Assembly: GCA_037127315.1 (NCBI GenBank)
Contig: JBBBDQ010000420.1
Span: 3,692,001 to 3,756,000 of the forward strand
Source of the DNA: Ascarosepion bandense
Lineage: Eukaryota > Mollusca > Cephalopoda > Sepiida > Sepiidae
Length of the DNA stretch: 64,000 nt
Reading direction: 5' to 3'
Position numbers and translations under genes: made by a program. Within the stretch, counting starts at the first letter, position 1. Each line of letters opens with the position of its first letter. Below the pieces are notes generated by a model. It saw nothing but the letters and a program-made list of their open reading frames with translations, was not told the origin of the DNA and ran no database searches. Shown here piece by piece: positions 33,001-44,484 of this stretch.

Positions 33001-33450
33001 CTTTTTCTTAATTTCTATGTGCCGTGTCTCTTTAGGATGCAGGCGATCATGGCCTACCATATCTGCCTATCCCTTGTAGCTCCTAACACCTCCTCTGATG
33101 TTGCCCCTCCCAAACGCTGCTCCGCCATCCATCAAGTATGTAATGCGTTGCCGTTCTCCTGTCTCTTCTTCCCTTGCTGTCGTTAGAGGTTCTTGATTAC
33201 TCTAAAGTCTTTCCCGAATATGTCTAGGTTGTCGAGCATCTCTATCAAGGCTTTGTGTCGTACTTTGTCGAATGCCTCCATGTCGTCTATGAAACACAGG
33301 TACACGTGCTTCTGAATTTTTATTGCCGTTGCTGTTAGGATTTTAAGCATAAATACCGCGTTCCTTTTTTCAGTGAAATTGACGAAACCGTACTGTTCTT
33401 GTCCTATCTCTGACTTGATTCTGCTGCGCACTCTATTCATCAGAATTTGG
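33001..33450 (-). pseudogene. Internally deleted RTE-like LINE
   Basis: 33183-33440 on the minus strand encodes the N-terminal RT region (EIGQEQYGFVNF, HVYLCFIDDMEAFDKVRHK, LDIFGKDFRVIKNL). It then jumps directly to the element's 3' end (block upstream of MAEQ, ending ggccatgatcgc and acacggcacatag at about 33010-33060). The middle of the RT, including YADD, is absent. Confidence 0.8.
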
Positions 33451-34949
33451 ATCTAGGCAAAGGAAATCGCTGGTTTCAAACATCCACGGTCATATCAAAA
33501 ACATGGGAAAGGATTTGGCAGTAAATCCAGACAGAACAGCCGCAGTGGAGTGCCGAAGGCAGTTGGCGGACAACTTTCTGGCAACTTCTGAAGCCAAGTC
33601 GTTCCCAAATGTAATGCGCTGTATTTTTTTAGATCTTGTCGGTACAGCTGAGTGTCGGGGGCATGTAGTCTGGACAATGCCATTCTAGGAGAAAAAAATT
33701 TCTGAATTAAAACCATGTCTATCTTGTAGGTTTTGCCTCTTCTAAGAGGAACAACGAGGTAACCTCATAATATCCGGCGCAAAAAAACGGAAAAGCCATT
33801 TCACCATTCTACATCGAAAGTCACCATGAAGCACAATTGTGAGATGGAGAGCATTGTTCTAGAAAGTTCTATAAAACTAAGACATTGCTTAATTGGAAAA
33901 AGGTTTTATTGCTTTTATGAAAAAGATATATTATGGAAACTAGCGTTTTAAAATATTAATAATTAATTTTTACAAAAGTTATTTTCATTTTTTTAAAATT
34001 TTAAGTAGAATAATTTTTACATTTTTGTAATTTTTCAAATGCCTGTATTAATTTATCTATTATTTGATATTGTTATCAAATAAATCTATATTTACTCTTC
34101 ATAGCTAGAAACGACATACCACAATTCATCAAAACCAATAGTTTGTGAAGAATTTTGAATTAATTTTGTGTGTGTGTGTGTGTAAACGTGCCGTATTTTT
34201 TTACATACCGTCGTCCATACTCGAGATTATTAAAAAATAAGAACGATAACTCTAGTAAATGCAAAGCCAATATACCGAAAATTCAATAATGCATTAGATG
34301 ACAGTGGGTATTTTCCTAAATTTTTAAGATTACTGGGCAGTTATAAATTATATAAAAAAGACCCTCACATTACATTTTTCAAGTAATTTTCAAAGTTATG
34401 TCTACCGTAAAAAACAACAAGAAAACGTTCTGTCTGTCAGTCAAACTGTCAACTTTTACCACCTTGTTAAAAATTAGTCCGATATTTTAGATTTAATGCA
34501 ATACTTGTACCAAATCAGATTAATTAAACTTTAAACTCGCTAATTTTTCTAAAATAGAGTTCAAGTAAAAATATTTTTTATTTTTGAAAGTTTTTTTGAG
34601 AGAATTACATTTAGATGACACATGAATAAAATGCCACTAAAATCAGCGGTTTTAATGATTCCAAAACAAAAACTCCCTCCAATCAATTTAGATTAGTTTG
34701 GAAATACAGGAAAATATTTTGATTATTGAAAATATAAAAAGTAGCTTGAAATTAAAACAACAATAAAAGCTTAAAGAAAGAGTTTTCCTTTTTTTAAAAT
34801 CATTTTTTCAATCTTATTTCTGTGGAGGTATCTGTTTTATTGTAATAACCAAATATATTTTAATAATATGCCGTAGGTGCATAATAAAATTCCAAATATG
34901 AAATTAAACAAAAATTAGTAAAAAATACATAAACCAATTCGTCAGTTTT
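33451..34949. other. No gene recognised
   Basis: 33480-33800 is less AT-rich and has overlapping short frames (33495-33716 minus, 33503-33688 plus) without a family I know. 33900-34950 is very AT-rich. A short (GT)n lies at 34166-34182. Confidence 0.4.
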
Positions 34950-35068
34950 TCGCAAAACACGTAGTGACCACTTACAGAACACATAGCGACCTCTTGCAGA
35001 ACACGTGGCGACCTCTTATGGAACACTAGTTTTCCAGAGAACCCAGGTTGAGAAACACGCCTCTAGAT
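34950..35068 (-). mobile_element. Possible hAT-type terminus with ~26-bp subterminal repeats
   Basis: On the minus strand the sequence opens ctagaggcgtgtttctcaac, resembling hAT ends (CAG.GG...TCTCAACC). Three to four diverged repeats of gttctgcaagaggtcgc follow at about 26-bp spacing. No partner end was found, so the call is weak. Confidence 0.3.
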
Positions 35069-35639
35069 GATTGACTTTACAGATCCCATTCTGTTTTCGA
35101 TCGTTTTTGTTCTTATTTTATTTTATCGATCCTGTCTTTAATTACCGCACATTGTATGCTGATACAATGTTGGATAACTAGTTTTGTAAAAAAAATAATA
35201 TATGTTGTATGAACCTTTGACATAAAAGCTACAATCAAGTATGCGATATGTTTCAGAATTAAGGAGTCCTAGTATTGCATAAGACCTGAGTTTACGTGAA
35301 GAAAGTCTCAATTTGACATTGAAATTTGAGTTAAAAGTTCTTTGAATTTTCAATTTATTTATGAAACCTGGATTTTGTTCACTTTTAGTTTTGGTTTAAG
35401 CTGCTGGGATTTTGTCAGCTATGTACTTGTAATATATGATCTGACCTGGTGCGTAATTTTGCGCAGAAGTGTATTTTTATGAGCCAGCAAAAATACAAAA
35501 CTGCCTGAAAAAAAGGATAAATATTGTTTTGATAGAAGATATTGTTTTGAAAAGCGAAAAGCAAAATTTCCCAGGTTAAGAGATGTGGAGACAGAACTGT
35601 ATTCATAGTAAATTAAATATTATTGCATTGAAGGAGTGT

Positions 35640-35880
35640 TTTGTGTTTTGATAACCAGATCATATAAATAATCTGATAATCAAAACAGATTAGAAGACAG
35701 TTGACAGTAAGAAGTCAGTCCAACAGCTGTTCAGTCGGAGGACAGACGAGAGAAGCACAGGGCAAGCGGCAGACGGGTCCGTGGCCTCTGGCTAGCTAGA
35801 TGCGCGTGTGCTTACCCCATCCCACTGAATCACAGCCGACGTCACCAAGAAATGAATAAAGATATTTAAAATTTAAAATT
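35640..35880 (+). promoter_or_regulatory. Possible solo-LTR or promoter-like segment
   Basis: A TATA-like catataaataa at 35663-35673 is followed by a GC-richer island (35735-35845) and an AATAAA-like signal gaatgaataaag near 35852. The order and spacing resemble the U3-R-U5 of an LTR, but no terminal repeats or second copy are seen. Confidence 0.25.
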
Positions 35881-36190
35881 AAAATAGGAAAACAGCGAAA
35901 TTTTCACGATTATTTTTAGTACCTCATATTTCATTGATAGAAAGAAGTCGATAACAAAAACTTGAAATTGTGACATTGACATCACACAAAAACAGAATTC
36001 ATTTTAATAATGGTTTATAAAAGCCGAAGGTAGTCAAACAGTGAACAAATTCCGGTTAAATATGAACCAGAAATCAACAACTGGGTTTTAAAAAAATAAA
36101 TTTAAAAAAAAAAATTCAAAAAACCCCTTTGATTTTAACATAAATCATATATATATATAGAAAAAAATATATATATATAAATATATATAG

Positions 36191-36434
36191 AATTGAATTG
36201 GTAGTATTCACTTAAGCGCAAATACTCTTGGAAAAAGGTGTTAATCCGTCTTTTCCCTTCAGTTATGGGTTAAATGACATGACAGATTGGGTTCTATATC
36301 CTTGGCTGGCAACCACTCTACTGCAGAAAGCAATGGCAACCTACTGCGGGATAATCTTCTCCCCAGTCACTCATGTCTCTCTCGCAACAAGATCGCCCAA
36401 GCGTGTATCACGTATGGCACTTAAATGACTGACT
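36191..36434 (+). mobile_element. SINE-A, headless
   Basis: Starts in the body (gaattggtagtattcactta) next to an AT tract and runs to ttaaatgactgact. Confidence 0.85.
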
Positions 36435-36752
36435 AGATCTCATAAATTTTACAATTGACCTGGCTGGATGTAGCCGTATATTCTATGCTAACAGCTTATT
36501 CTATCGCATTTATGGAACTGCTTTCCAACCAATTTTAATCTGCAAAAATTTAAATTGAATCGCTATTTACTGTACTCCTGATTACTCTATTCTCTTTCTA
36601 CTCATCATTATTGATTCTTTTCCTAACTCTTTTAAACCCTGTAACTCCTTGTGCTTTAGTGGCATTACTGCTTTGCATGGAGTGATACAAATTAAAAAAT
36701 TGTAATACCAACCCATTAATACTAAACAGTTTAAAATATTTTAAGTAATCTA

Positions 36753-37036
36753 ATATGTGCGTTATGTTGCAGTGGATATCGAGTCGGGGAGCCGAGTTCG
36801 AATTCCAGCTGAATTCCTTGCATTCATTTACACGCAAATATCCTGGGAAATTAATCCGTTTCTTCCCTCAAGTTATGCGTTAAATAACAGGACAAATTGG
36901 GTTCTATAGCCTTGGGTGGCAACTAGTCTACCGCAGAAATGGCAACCTACTGCGGGATTATCTTCTGCCCAGTCAGTCATGTCTCTTTCGAGACATGATC
37001 GCGTGTATCACGTATGGAACTTAAATGACTGACTGA
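36753..37036 (+). mobile_element. SINE-A, near full length
   Basis: Head atatgtgcgttatgttgcagtg with a small deletion in the anticodon-equivalent region, B box GAGTTCGAATTCC, terminus ttaaatgactgactga. Confidence 0.9.
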
Positions 37037-37734
37037 ATATTTTATTGAATAACCAAAGCACTTTGTTCTTACTGACGAAGACGCTTGTTGAGAAAATTTT
37101 ATTAAATTAACAATAAATTTTAAATTTACTATAGTTACGCTCTTATTTTCTGATAATGCTGTGTTTGGAGGACGGTCATTTTCCAAAAAATCGACACTTT
37201 GATGTAAACAAAAAGAAAAAAAATTAAAAATATTTTTAAAACACTAACGTTCACTGAATTGTAGTAAACGTTTCGAATTATGATTAGCAAATACTGTTTT
37301 TATTTAATAAGAATATTATTTAACCGTTACAAATGAATATAGAATTCTTAAAGATTTAAAATCTGTAAATTATTCCAATTAAAATTTAAATATAATGAAA
37401 ACAATACTGATAAAAATTAATTATTTATCAGAAGTAGTTTTTTTGTAAGACAATACACTCTATAACATATTTTATTCATAAAATTATTCATAAAACCTTT
37501 TCTAAAAAATAATATGTTAGTTTTGTAACTTTTTTTATTTTAATTTTTAGATTCAGAGCAGATTTCTGTAACTCAGTATCCTGTTTGACAACACAAACGT
37601 AATTTTTGAATTCTCTGTGTACCTCAACATAGATCTGATATAAGCCTGACAAAAAATAAATTTTAGAAAATTAATTGAGTTGGGGTAACACAAGTAAAAA
37701 TAAATATGACCAAGATTTTCAATCCTTCACATAT
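37037..37734. other. No gene seen; AT-rich
   Basis: Poly-A/T-rich DNA without open frames of family resemblance, between a SINE and a LINE. Confidence 0.5.
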
Positions 37735-38378
37735 ACAAACCCACCATCTGCTCGTGCATTGAATACTGCTGCCATATCTGGTCGGATGTTCCTGCTATCT
37801 ACCTAGGGGTCCTTGACAAAATCCAACGGAAAATCTGTAATTTGATCGATCCCGACCCGGCAACTCGGATACAGTCACTTTCTCACCGGCGCAATGTAGC
37901 TTCCCTCTGTCTCTTCTACAAATACTTTCACGGCTTCTGCTCAGATGAACTTAGCTCACTGGTGCCCCTATATATGAATTTACTCGAGCCATAAGATTAG
38001 CAACTAGGTCCCGCCCTTTTACTGTGAAACCAATAAGTTGTAAACGCACATTCTACTCCATCAGCTTCTTTTCTCGCACTCCCCGCCTGTGGAATTCCCT
38101 TCCATTTACTTGTTTTCCCGACAGCTACAATCTTCAAGAATTATAATGTAAAGTTAATAGTCATCTCTTATCTCACTAACTTGCATCCTCTCTCTCTCCC
38201 TCCCTCTCTCTCTCTCATGCTCCTTTCTTCGTACACTCCACTCTCATCAACATACTTATCCTTCTCTTACCCTCTTCCTGATACCCCCTGTAACCTGTCA
38301 CTCTTTCTCATAACTTTCCTCCTATGCAACCACCTGCTCAACAGTAGCAGTAAAATGCCTTGTTTGGGGTGACACGAT
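37735..38378 (+). pseudogene. Jockey-like LINE, RT C-terminal part and 3' end
   Basis: The best preserved example of this family here: EYCCHIWSDVPA.YLGVLDK, QRKICNLIDPD, RIQSLSHRRNVASLCLFYK, YFHGFCSDELSSLVP, then (frameshifted) ACGIPF for LWNSLPF, NVKLIVISYLTNLHPLS, a CT-rich stretch at 38190-38217, and a 3' end with ctgctcaacagtagcag and aatgccttgtttggggtga. Confidence 0.85.
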
Positions 38379-38480
38379 AATACTAATAATAATAATTTAT
38401 TTCATTTGTGAATTAAACAGACAAACTTCGTCAGTTCTTTTTAATGAAACTTGCTTGGATGACTACTTGCTGCCTAACGA

Positions 38481-38776
38481 TCAGTCAGTCAGTTAAGGGC
38501 CATACGTGATACACGCTTGGGCGATCATGTCTCGAAAGAAAAAAAAACTGACTGGGCAGAATATCTTCAACCAGTAGGTTGCCATTTGTTTCTGAGATAG
38601 ACTGGTAGCCAACCAAGACTATAGAACACAATCTGTCCTTTTGTTTAAATTATAGCTGAAGGGAGAAGCTACGGACTAATTCCTTCCTCATGCGTAAGTG
38701 AATGAAACGAATTTACCGGGAATTCGAACGCGATCCTTCTATTTCTCGTTCTAAGCCGATATCCACTGCAGCACAA
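38481..38776 (-). mobile_element. SINE-A, full length
   Basis: The left end is the inverse of the terminus (tcagtcagtcagttaaggg), the right end the head (attgtgctgcagtggatat). An A-run expands the loop at 38540. Confidence 0.88.
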
Positions 38777-38805
38777 TTGACTGATTTCCAATATAGAACT
38801 TATTC

Positions 38806-38811
<6 letters not shown>

Positions 38812-38871
<60 letters not shown>
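38812..38871. repeat. (AT)n(TG)n microsatellite
   Basis: Compound AT then TG dinucleotide tract. Confidence 0.95.
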
Positions 38872-38872
<1 letters not shown>

Positions 38873-39123
38873 TTTTAATCTAACATGTTTCACTTTAACA
38901 AGCTTCTTTAGAGATACTTTAAAGACGAATGATTTAAAAACCTTTTTCAAAAACCCAGATACAGTATGTTGATTGAGGTGTAGTGTCATGGGTTAGATAC
39001 GTGTCACGTGTGATAATGCAATGGGTGAATATTAAATGTAGAAGAAAAACTTGTCTCTGTTTAAGTGTGTGTGCCACGAGTAATAAAAACATTAGATGTT
39101 TATTATGACAGTAAGTATATGTA

Positions 39124-39429
39124 GGATGTGCGTTGTGATGCATTGGATATCGGCTCGGAACGAGAAATCGGGGAGCCGAATTCGAATTCCAGCTGAATTC
39201 ATTATATTCACTTACGCGCAAATACCTTTGGGAATGGTATTAATCCGTCTCTTCCTTCCAGTTATGGGTTAAATGACAGGACAGATTGGGTTCTATAGCC
39301 TTGGTCGGCAACCAGTCTACCGCAGAAAGCAATGGCAACCTACTGCGAGATAATCTTCTGCCCAGTCAGTCATGTCTCTTTCGAGACATGATCGCCCAAG
39401 CGTGTATCACGTATGGACTTAACTGACTG
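39124..39429 (+). mobile_element. SINE-A, full length with 11-bp target-site duplication
   Basis: Flanked by aagtatatgta on both sides (39113-39123 and 39430-39440). Head gatgtgcgttgtgatgcatt, terminus cttaactgactg. One of the youngest-looking copies. Confidence 0.96.
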
Positions 39430-39822
39430 AAGTATATGTAAGCAAAAACAATGCGTGTCAAGCGTATTTAAACTATAGACGAATTAAGTGTGTGTATACG
39501 TCGGCAACGTTAGTATGCGTGAATAACAGCGACAAAATACATTTTCGTTCAAAATATGTAGCAATAGTCATAGAAAAGTATGATAGATTAATTAACATCT
39601 TAAATTGTAATTACCGTGTAAGCCTCCTTAGCACGTTTCTCGAAATTTCGAAAATAAGTTTTGAAACGGAAATTTGAAGAAATGTGCAATAAACATATTG
39701 TTCATTTCTATTAATAAAATCCTAAAAAATAAAATGTTTTAGTGAAATATACGTATGATATTGAGATTTTAATAGATAACATGGCACAACTTTTCAAATT
39801 ATTTGGTATAGCTATACTACGG

Positions 39823-40111
39823 GGATGTGCGTTGTGGTACAGTGGATATCGGAGAGCCGAGTTCGAATTCCAGTTGAATCCATTGTATTCACTTACGCGC
39901 AAATACCCTTGGGAAAGGTATTAATCTGTCTCTTCCTTCCAGTTATGGGTTAAATAGCAGGACAGATGGGGTTCTATAGCTTTGGTCGGCAATCAGTCTA
40001 CCGCAGAAAGCAATGGCAACCTACTGCGGGATAATCTTCTGCCCAGTCAGTCATGTCTCTTTCGAGACATGATCGCCCAAGCGTGTTTCACGTATGGCAC
40101 TTAACTGACTG
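39823..40111 (+). mobile_element. SINE-A with 9-bp target-site duplication
   Basis: Flanked by atactacgg (39814-39822 and 40112-40120). The head lacks about 16 bp (ggctcggaacgagaaa segment), while the rest is close to consensus. The deletion did not prevent this copy being bounded by a clean duplication. Confidence 0.95.
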
Positions 40112-40120
40112 ATACTACGG

Positions 40121-41427
40121 TGTTGTATTATACTCAAGGATGTAATTTATTTCCTGTTTTAGTGTCAGAAACATGGGGCCGTATTATCCTCAAGTCGTGT
40201 TTATTATATCTATATATAACTATATATATATCTATATATAACTATCTCACTCTCCTTTTATTCCCTGTACTGGTGGACACGACAAGGTATTGAAAAGTGG
40301 TCAGTTCACTACTAGTCATGAAAGCCATTTACTGTCCAATCCTTGATATATTCGGCGCAAATGCCAGTTTCTTGATACCATCGTTGCTATCTGACCGTGA
40401 AATCATCTTTGGTGTGTGTAGTCATCGGGCGACCACCTACAGAGTCAGACGGGTGTGAAACAAGCTTATCTTCTTACAAAGTAAGTAAAATGCAGTCACG
40501 GATGAATAATTTAATAACAAGTTTTCAATGAATTAACATTCCTTCAATAAGAACATCCCACTTTTTACATCAAACACGGTTTCATTCATTATTTTTTCTT
40601 ATATGTAATTAAACCGTTTATTTTTAAATGTACCTACGAATCTTGTTCAAAAGTGTATTTCTTTTCTTTTTCTTTCGTAAAACAGCAATCAAATCTAAAG
40701 AATTGCTATCCTTCTTCCGTTATGAGAATTTAAGGCTCAGTGGTAAGGTCACTGGATTGGAAACATAACTTAAAGTTTCAGCTCAAGTACTGCAGTGAAA
40801 AAATTACTGTAATTTGTTTGACGTATAAGAGGAAAACAAAACTACATAAAATCAAATATAAGCTTCTTATCATTCTGCTGTCCATATGGTGCCGGGAAAC
40901 ACTTGGATATAAAAATGCTATAAATAGCAACCATCCTTGTGTTATGACAGTGGGTAGATCAGAATATATCAGCATTTGTGTTTCAGATAGTAATTAGGAA
41001 AACACTTACAGGAAATTGTTTTCCGAAGACATTCAGTAACTACCTCCTGGTCCCTAATGATCTTCTACCCCCGGGGTATTTTGTCAGACTAAGGTTTAGG
41101 AAATATTTGTAGTATATTTCAAAACTGAGTTATTAGCAATCATAGAACAAGATGCTCATAAGATAGTACCAAAACACAACGGCTCTTGTTTTGCAGTAAA
41201 CTATGTTTTTACTATAAACTTATAATAGAAATATTACCATATATATTGTTCTACTAAGTATCGAACACTCTTAGTAAAGTAAATGACTACAAACAATGGA
41301 CTGCCAACCCATTAGTTTGTACTACTTCAAATGTACATATATACGTGTATATACGTGTGAATAAGGAACGAAGAAAAATTATATTTAAAACAGTGCTCTC
41401 GATATATAATATAGAACTATGAATATT
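40121..41427. other. No gene seen
   Basis: Mixed unique-looking DNA with a small inverted set of ctatatata units near 40205-40245 and a weak tRNA-like stretch ggctcagtggtaaggtcac at 40734-40752. The 85-codon frame at 40740-40997 has no family resemblance. Confidence 0.4.
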
Positions 41428-41611
41428 TATTATAAATTATAGTTTAGAACATGTACAAATTGTTTTATCCACTACAAAGTGTACATTTTGTTCGACATTG
41501 AAATTACAAGGTCTCATCAGACATCACCTTACGAGACATTGTAATTTCAATGTCGAAATAAAATGTACACTTTGTAGTGGATAAAAAAGAATTGTACATC
41601 TAAATTATAAT

Positions 41612-41619
<8 letters not shown>
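41428..41619. repeat. Palindrome: ~88-bp arms, 17-bp loop, with a hammerhead-like core
   Basis: The arm 41428-41515 and its inverse 41533-41619 match over nearly their whole length (for example atccactacaaagtgtacat against atgtacactttgtagtggat). On the minus strand CTGATGA (41514-41520) and a GAAC (41490-41493, GAAA in hammerheads) are separated by 20 nt that can pair GAC..TTG/CAA..GTC. A third, partial arm with GAAAC intact lies at 41765-41830. Confidence 0.85.
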
Positions 41620-41669
<50 letters not shown>

Positions 41670-41881
41670 AATGGAAAATAAGAAAGAATAAAATTGCAAC
41701 GTTCAAAACTAATTTAAAACAAAGCTGAATATAAAAATGAAGCAATAAATATTAATTATTCAACTGTTATATTAGAACATGTAAATAATTGTACATTTTG
41801 TTTCGACATTGAAAGAACAATTTTGTCATAGTTACTTACATATTTCAACAGGTGAATTATATATATATATATATATATATA
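41617..41881. repeat. (AT)n tracts around a partial palindrome arm
   Basis: (AT)n at 41617-41668 and 41857-41880. Between them is the partial arm aacatgtaaataattgtac, ttttgtttcgacattgaa. Confidence 0.85.
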
Positions 41882-41964
41882 GGAAAAACTACTTAAAATA
41901 TGTAAGATAAAAATGTATTTTTTTGACAGTATTTATTTATTTCTATTATTATATATATATATTT

Positions 41965-41995
41965 GATATTTCAGACTGGCCTCGGCTTTCATCAG
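41965..41995 (-). ncRNA. Hammerhead-like core (degenerate)
   Basis: Minus strand CTGATGA, 16 nt, then GAAAT. The 16 nt do not form a clean stem II. It lies downstream, on the same strand, of the Penelope-like endonuclease fragment, where such elements carry hammerheads. Confidence 0.35.
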
Positions 41996-42169
41996 ATATA
42001 AAGGATTTTAAAATTTAAACTAGAAGCGTCCGTCGCGAGAAGCGTCCGTCACGTGATGCAGAAAGCAACAGAGTCTGAATATTTTTAAACGTAAATTTAA
42101 CTGTAATAATACTTTTAAATGTTGTTTTAAAGAAAACTTTTTTAAGTGTATCTAAAAAATGTTTAACTA

Positions 42170-42450
42170 TTGAAATATTTGTAAAGATTCAAAATACCTA
42201 AGTCCCTATTTCACCCTAGCCTATATGTATTTAATTTTAAAATCCAGTATTTTTCTTTCTTTCTGCGTGAGTATGTGGAACTAAAATCAGTATCTATCAG
42301 TCAACAGTTGCAGTTTTCTAATGTGTGTCCTGGTTGATTGAAGCGTTCAGCTATGGGGAAATAAGGGTTGTTTTGGCGTATGCATAGTTTATGATTATTA
42401 AAACGGAATCTAAATCTGTTTCCAGACTCACCAATATATATATATATATA
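42170..42450 (-). pseudogene. Penelope-like element GIY-YIG endonuclease fragment
   Basis: The minus strand reads YIGESGNRFRFRFNNHK, PIAERFNQPGHTLENCNC, a stop, then RRKKEKYWILKLNTYRLG, a stop and NRDLGI. The YIG..G..R...H pattern with the downstream H and E..WI..L.T blocks is that of GIY-YIG nucleases of Penelope-like retroelements. An (AT)n tract at 42431-42454 has expanded right at the IYIGE codons. The RT domain is not seen upstream. Two stops make it a relic. Confidence 0.7.
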
Positions 42451-42489
42451 TATTGTCTCGTAAAATTTTAGATATTCTACAAATTCATG

Positions 42490-43140
42490 GGTAATACATA
42501 TATCGCAGCAAAACCTGCCGCTCTTCAGATAAAATAATACAACAGTTCATATTCAAAATCATCCAGAAAATAATCACATACAGAGACACACGTGCCCATA
42601 CCGAGAATAGATATTTGTAACGGCAATTTACAAAAACATTTCCTCGCTCATTCAAAAAACAAAAGAAAGAAAAAGAAAAATATAGAAGAACCATAAACGG
42701 AAAAAAGAGACAGAAGAAAAAAAAAAAGAAAACGAAAATGAGAATGAACAGTATAAGGAGAAAGGAAGATAAAGTTAAGGTCGTAGATCGACACCAGCAT
42801 CTATGGTCTTGCTACATAACTCATACACGTTAATGAAAGCGAGAGTATAAACTAGAATTGCAATTTATCTGCTTTCCTAGAAATTTAACATTAAATTTAC
42901 TTTTAAAGATAATGGGATCTATCTACGGTATAAAAATAAATGGTAAATTTTACTTTTTAATACAAATTAAAATATAACGACTAGTAGTATTATACTATAA
43001 ATGTAGTCATAATCACTAAAAAATAAATTAAAAAATATTAATGATGAATAAAATATTAAAAAAACAACTTCAAAAATGATCTTAAATAATATTAATCAAA
43101 TAATAATAAAAATATGTATAAACATTTTAACAGTAATAAC
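42490..43140. other. No gene seen; A-rich
   Basis: Includes a purine-rich stretch (42660-42780). AT-rich from 42880 on. Confidence 0.5.
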
Positions 43141-43208
43141 ACTAATAATAATATTAATAATAATAATAATAATAATAATAATGATGATGATGATAATAAT
43201 AATAATAT
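43141..43208. repeat. (TAA)n/(TGA)n microsatellite, LINE insertion site
   Basis: Units of taa with a tga run. The RLE-LINE copy starts directly at its right end. Confidence 0.95.
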
Positions 43209-43823
43209 ACTTGCCTTAAATGAATATAAAAATCGCCACGATAGAGTGGGGCAACATTTACATTGGACAATGTGCAAGCACTATGGAAAAGCTGTAAACA
43301 AACACTGGTATGAACATCACCCAGCACCGGTTACAGAAATAGAAGATGTAACCATTCTATGGGATTACACCATCTACACAGACAGAAAAATTGAAGCAAA
43401 CAGGCCAGACATTATTGTTAAAAACCAGAAGGAGAAAACTTGTCTATTAATTGATATGGCTTGTCCAGCGGATTGTAACATAGCAATCAAGGAATTTGAA
43501 AAACTGTCAAAATATAAAGACCTGGAAATTGAAATAGAAAAAATGTGGAAATTGAAAACAAGAGTTGTGCCAGTGATAGTAGGTGCACTTGGAATGATAA
43601 AAAATGGGACAAAACAACACATTGAAAGAATCCCTGAAAACCCCAGATTAAGAGATATACAAAAAATTGTCTTATTAAGTACAGCCCACACACTAAGGAA
43701 AACTTTATCTATGTAATGCTGGGGATGATAGGGAAGATAGAAAAACATGAAATGGAGCCATAACAACACGCCACTACCTGCCTTAGGTCTCCCCGCAGAC
43801 TTGGTTGGTAGTGAGACCAAAGC
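43209..43823 (+). pseudogene. RLE-LINE (R2/R4/Dong-like) 3' copy, endonuclease domain
   Basis: 5'-truncated copy of the element at 55663-56999. An uninterrupted frame from 43216 to 43716 encodes LNEYKNRHDRVGQHLHW, DVTILWDYTIYTDRKIEANR, PDIIVKN, LLIDMACPAD and a C-terminus RKTLSM. The restriction-like endonuclease pattern is P-D-x14-D. The 3' UTR (gctggggatgatagggaag to gagaccaaagcagaaat) is nearly identical to that of the other copy. The CCHC finger and RT are missing by truncation. (AT)n follows at 43829-43864. Confidence 0.85.
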
Positions 43824-43825
43824 AG

Positions 43826-43866
<41 letters not shown>

Positions 43867-43977
43867 GGTCTCCTTAAAAGATGACAAACAAGGTATTATG
43901 GTTAAGTATTTTATGCAATTTTGCATCTGATCTTACGATTTTTTTTTTTTTTTTTTTTGTGGTTTTATATAGAAATC

Positions 43978-44400
43978 GTCCAAATGTCTATCCAAGCGCT
44001 TTCGGCTATACTTTTAGTCATTTGTATGAATGGGTTTTATTTTACGGGTAACAAAATGTATGCAACATTATGTATGTTTGTAATTGTAGAATAGTAAGTT
44101 TATGTTCCAAACACGGTAAGTACGTTGTTAGCATGTTCATAATTGATATTATTGAATGTTGTGTTTTTCTTTTCTGTTCGTAATACTTTCATTATTTTTG
44201 GCCTTTTTTTTTCTTTTTGAGCGTACTCAAGAATATCAACGCCGAACACGCTAACAACGTGATTACTCTGTTCGTACATGAAAGATACACACTAATCTAA
44301 AAACATACAACACACGCATTCTATTACACGCAAAATAAAATCCATCCTCGACAATGGCTAAAGGTATAACCAAAAGCACTCGGATAAACAAAATATTTAA
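43978..44400. repeat. Long imperfect inverted repeat (~180-bp arms)
   Basis: The left arm (about 43978-44165) and right arm (about 44220-44400) match imperfectly. Examples are tatccaagcgctttcggctata against tatccgagtgcttttggttata inverted, gggttttattttacg, and acgttgttagcatgttc. The loop is about 55 bp. Confidence 0.75.
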
Positions 44401-44484
44401 ACTATTTTTATATAATTTATGCCCGGAAAAGTAAAACACAAAATTGACTTTAAAAACTCAACTATCATGACCTACATATGTGAC

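Noticed and set aside
33503..33688. Pair of opposed short frames in a GC-richer patch
   Set aside because: No recognisable family on either strand. Kept only as part of an unassigned stretch.
40740..40997. 85-codon plus-strand frame as a small gene
   Set aside because: Nothing but length supports it. The opposite strand has a frame of similar length and the start lies in a weak tRNA-like stretch.
43092..43277. Leucine/serine-rich frame on the minus strand, and the N-rich frame opposite
   Set aside because: Both are translations of (TAA)n/(TGA)n. Only the part after 43209 on the plus strand is genuine LINE coding sequence.
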